From NCBI GenBank assembly GCA_017631955.1, contig JAGBSJ010000004.1:1-54391 (forward strand): a stretch of 54,391 bases of DNA, written 5' to 3'. The stretch comes from Clostridia bacterium (GTDB lineage Bacteria > Bacillota > Clostridia > Oscillospirales > Acutalibacteraceae). A program made the position numbers and the translations under genes. Shown one piece after another: positions 52,646 to 54,391 of this stretch. The notes below the pieces were generated by a model. It saw nothing but the letters and a program-made list of their open reading frames with translations, searched no databases and was not told the DNA's origin. Within the stretch, counting starts at the first letter, position 1, and the number at the start of each line of letters is the position of its first letter.

Positions 52646-54391
52646 TTATTTCATTTCAGCGATTGCTGCCTGAGCTGCTGCGAGGCGAGCAATTGGAACA
52701 CGGAATGGTGAGCAAGATACATAGTTGAGGCCAATCTTGTGGCAGAATTCAACTGAAACAGGGTCGCCGCCGTGTTCACCACAGATACCGTAGTGAAGGT
52801 CTTTGCCGCTTGCCTTACCCTTAGCAACTGCCATTTCCATAAGAGCGCCAACGCCGCTCTGGTCAAGCTTTGCAAATGGGTCGTTTTCGAAAATCTTGCA
52901 ATCATAGTATGCTGTAAGGAACTTACCAGCGTCGTCACGGCTGAAGCCATAAGTCATCTGTGTAAGGTCGTTTGTACCGAAGCAGAAGAAGTCAGCTTCT
53001 TTAGCGATTTCGTCAGCTGTGATACATGCTCTTGGGATTTCAATCATTGTACCAACTTCGTAAGCGAGTTCTACGCCTGCTGCTGCGATTTCAGCGTCAG
53101 CTGTTTCAACAACAACTTTCTTAACGAACTTAAGTTCTTTAACGTCGCCTACAAGAGGAATCATGATTTCAGGAACAAGGTTCCAATCTGCATGAGCTTT
53201 CTTAACGTTGATTGCTGCACGGATAACTGCCTTTGTCTGCATTGCTGCGATTTCAGGGTATGTTACTGCAAGACGGCAACCACGGTGACCCATCATTGGG
53301 TTGAACTCATGGAGAGATGCGATAATTGCCTTGATGTCTTCAACTGATTTGCCCTGAGCGTCTGCAAGGAGCTTAATGTCAGCTTCTTCTGTAGGAACAA
53401 ATTCATGGAGAGGTGGGTCAAGGAAACGAATTGTAACTGGGTTACCTTCAAGAGCTTCGTAAAGAGCTTCGAAGTCGCCCTGCTGATAAGGAAGAATCTT
53501 TTCAAGAGCTGCTTCTCTTTCTTCAACTGTATCTGAACAAATCATTTCACGGAATGCTGCGATTCTGTCTTCTTCGAAGAACATGTGCTCTGTACGGCAA
53601 AGACCGATACCTTCTGCACCAAGTTCAACTGCCTTCTTAGCGTCAGCAGGAGTGTCAGCATTTGTACGAACCTTAAGAGTTCTGTATTTGTCAGCCCAAG
53701 CCATGATTCTGCCGAATTCACCAGCGATTTCAGCGTCAACTGTTGGGATGATACCATCATAGATGTTACCTGTTGAACCATCGATTGAGATGTAGTCGCC
53801 TTCGTTATAAACTTTACCAGCGAGTTCAAACTTCTTGTTTTCTTCATCCATTTTGATTTCGCCACAACCAGATACACAGCATGTACCCATACCACGAGCA
53901 ACAACAGCTGCGTGAGATGTCATACCGCCACGAACTGTAAGGATACCCTGAGCAGCTTTCATACCTGTGATGTCTTCTGGAGATGTTTCAAGACGAACAA
54001 GAACAACTTTTTCTCCTCTTGCATTCCATGCTTCTGCGTCTTCAGCTGTGAATACAACTTTACCGCAAGCAGCACCGGGAGATGCGCCAAGACCTTTACC
54101 TGCAGGAGTTGCAGCTTTAAGAGCTTTTGCATCGAACTGAGGATGAAGGAGTGTGTCAAGGTTTCTGGGGTCGATCATTGCAACAGCCTTCTTTTCGTCG
54201 ATCATGCCTTCGTCTACGAGGTCGCATGCGATCTTAAGAGCAGCCTTTGCAGTTCTCTTACCGTTTCTTGTTTGGAGCATATAGAGTTTACCAGCTTCAA
54301 CTGTAAATTCCATATCCTGCATATCTCTGTAGTGGTCTTCAAGAATGCCACATACTTTAACGAATTCAGCGTATGCTTCTGGGAACTTTTC
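52646..54391 (-). CDS. ppdK: Pyruvate, phosphate dikinase (N-terminal part outside window)
   Basis: 581 residues are visible; the frame is open to the window edge, so the N-terminal nucleotide-binding domain (about 300 residues) is missing. It interconverts pyruvate + ATP + Pi and PEP + AMP + PPi, in many anaerobes running in the glycolytic direction. Visible: the end of the ATP-grasp domain, the swivelling phosphohistidine domain with the catalytic His in RGGMTSHAAVVARGMG, and the C-terminal PEP/pyruvate TIM barrel with FLDPPLHEFVP, CFGTNDLTQMTYGFSRDD and the active-site Cys in YGICGEHGGDP. Codons are strongly biased to preferred ones, as in highly expressed genes. Confidence 0.96.
   Translation of the reverse strand, partial: EKFPEAYAEFVKVCGILEDHYRDMQDMEFTVEAGKLYMLQTRNGKRTAKAALKIACDLVDEGMIDEKKAVAMIDPRNLDTLLHPQFDAKALKAATPAGKGLGASPGAACGKVVFTAEDAEAWNARGEKVVLVRLETSPEDITGMKAAQGILTVRGGMTSHAAVVARGMGTCCVSGCGEIKMDEENKKFELAGKVYNEGDYISIDGSTGNIYDGIIPTVDAEIAGEFGRIMAWADKYRTLKVRTNADTPADAKKAVELGAEGIGLCRTEHMFFEEDRIAAFREMICSDTVEEREAALEKILPYQQGDFEALYEALEGNPVTIRFLDPPLHEFVPTEEADIKLLADAQGKSVEDIKAIIASLHEFNPMMGHRGCRLAVTYPEIAAMQTKAVIRAAINVKKAHADWNLVPEIMIPLVGDVKELKFVKKVVVETADAEIAAAGVELAYEVGTMIEIPRACITADEIAKEADFFCFGTNDLTQMTYGFSRDDAGKFLTAYYDCKIFENDPFAKLDQSGVGALMEMAVAKGKASGKDLHYGICGEHGGDPVSVEFCHKIGLNYVSCSPFRVPIARLAAAQAAIAEMK

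Noticed and set aside
52772-53347. Plus-strand frame of 191 codons
   Set aside because: Fully antisense to ppdK, Cys/Asn-rich composition without family features, no ribosome binding site.

Overview
The window reads as a chromosomal segment of a low-GC, endospore-forming, anaerobic Clostridia bacterium, most like the gut Oscillospirales/Ruminococcaceae. The signs are AT-rich codon use, GGAGG-type ribosome binding sites, a forespore sigma factor (SigG) next to a YlmC/YmxH-type protein, a SpoVB-like flippase, an anaerobic HemZ-type radical SAM protein, pyruvate phosphate dikinase, PduL and a bacterial serpin. There is no rRNA or taxonomic marker gene, so the placement is inference. Stops are standard. 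No prophage, insertion sequence or CRISPR array was seen, and no stretch over about 300 bases lacks a gene.

Layout. 1-2.2 kb: two HAD phosphatases and pduL. 2.2-9.1 kb: a membrane protein, glmS, sigG, a ylmC-like gene, zapA, a U32 family protein and dut. 9.15 kb: tRNA-Leu(CAG). 9.3-14.7 kb (minus): an MMPL/RND exporter, an iron alcohol dehydrogenase and a radical SAM protein. 14.8-16.9 kb: an acyltransferase, an Asn-rich microprotein and a YiiX-like protein. 17.1-20.9 kb: a four-gene operon of an ECF-type sigma factor, a membrane-anchored partner (probable anti-sigma), a lipoprotein serpin and an anchored extracytoplasmic protein. 20.9-32.1 kb (minus): a long housekeeping run, recJ-rel-dtd-MBL-hemZ-kinase-flippase-mazG-hup-rqcP, starting at a good promoter before recJ. 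32.2-40.7 kb: a GT2 glycosyltransferase (minus), then glmU-pth-mfd-DUF554-phosphoesterase (plus). 40.8-43 kb: an AGE epimerase and nanA for sialic acid breakdown. 43-54.4 kb: mostly single minus-strand genes, including a GH127-MFS operon, an SGNH hydrolase, an HD protein, a CPBP protease and the C-terminal two thirds of ppdK.

How the parts fit. GlmS and GlmU belong to UDP-GlcNAc synthesis, and the AGE/NanA pair could feed GlcNAc from sialic acid toward it. Rel, RecJ, Dtd, MazG, RqcP, HU and Mfd serve stress response, genome upkeep and translation quality control. The sigma/serpin operon looks like an envelope or protease stress response.

Most worth a second look: (1) sigG has a TTG start and its ribosome binding site lies in the arm of a long hairpin, and the next gene has a smaller version of the same layout; (2) mfd is cut by one in-frame TAA; (3) GlmU has lost its GxGTR nucleotide-binding loop but keeps its acetyltransferase half; (4) the sigma/serpin operon carries an ECF-like candidate promoter just upstream; (5) the MMPL exporter has about 4.5 tandem repeats of about 80 residues in its second external loop; (6) five near-identical terminator hairpins follow consecutive genes at 49.9-52.6 kb.
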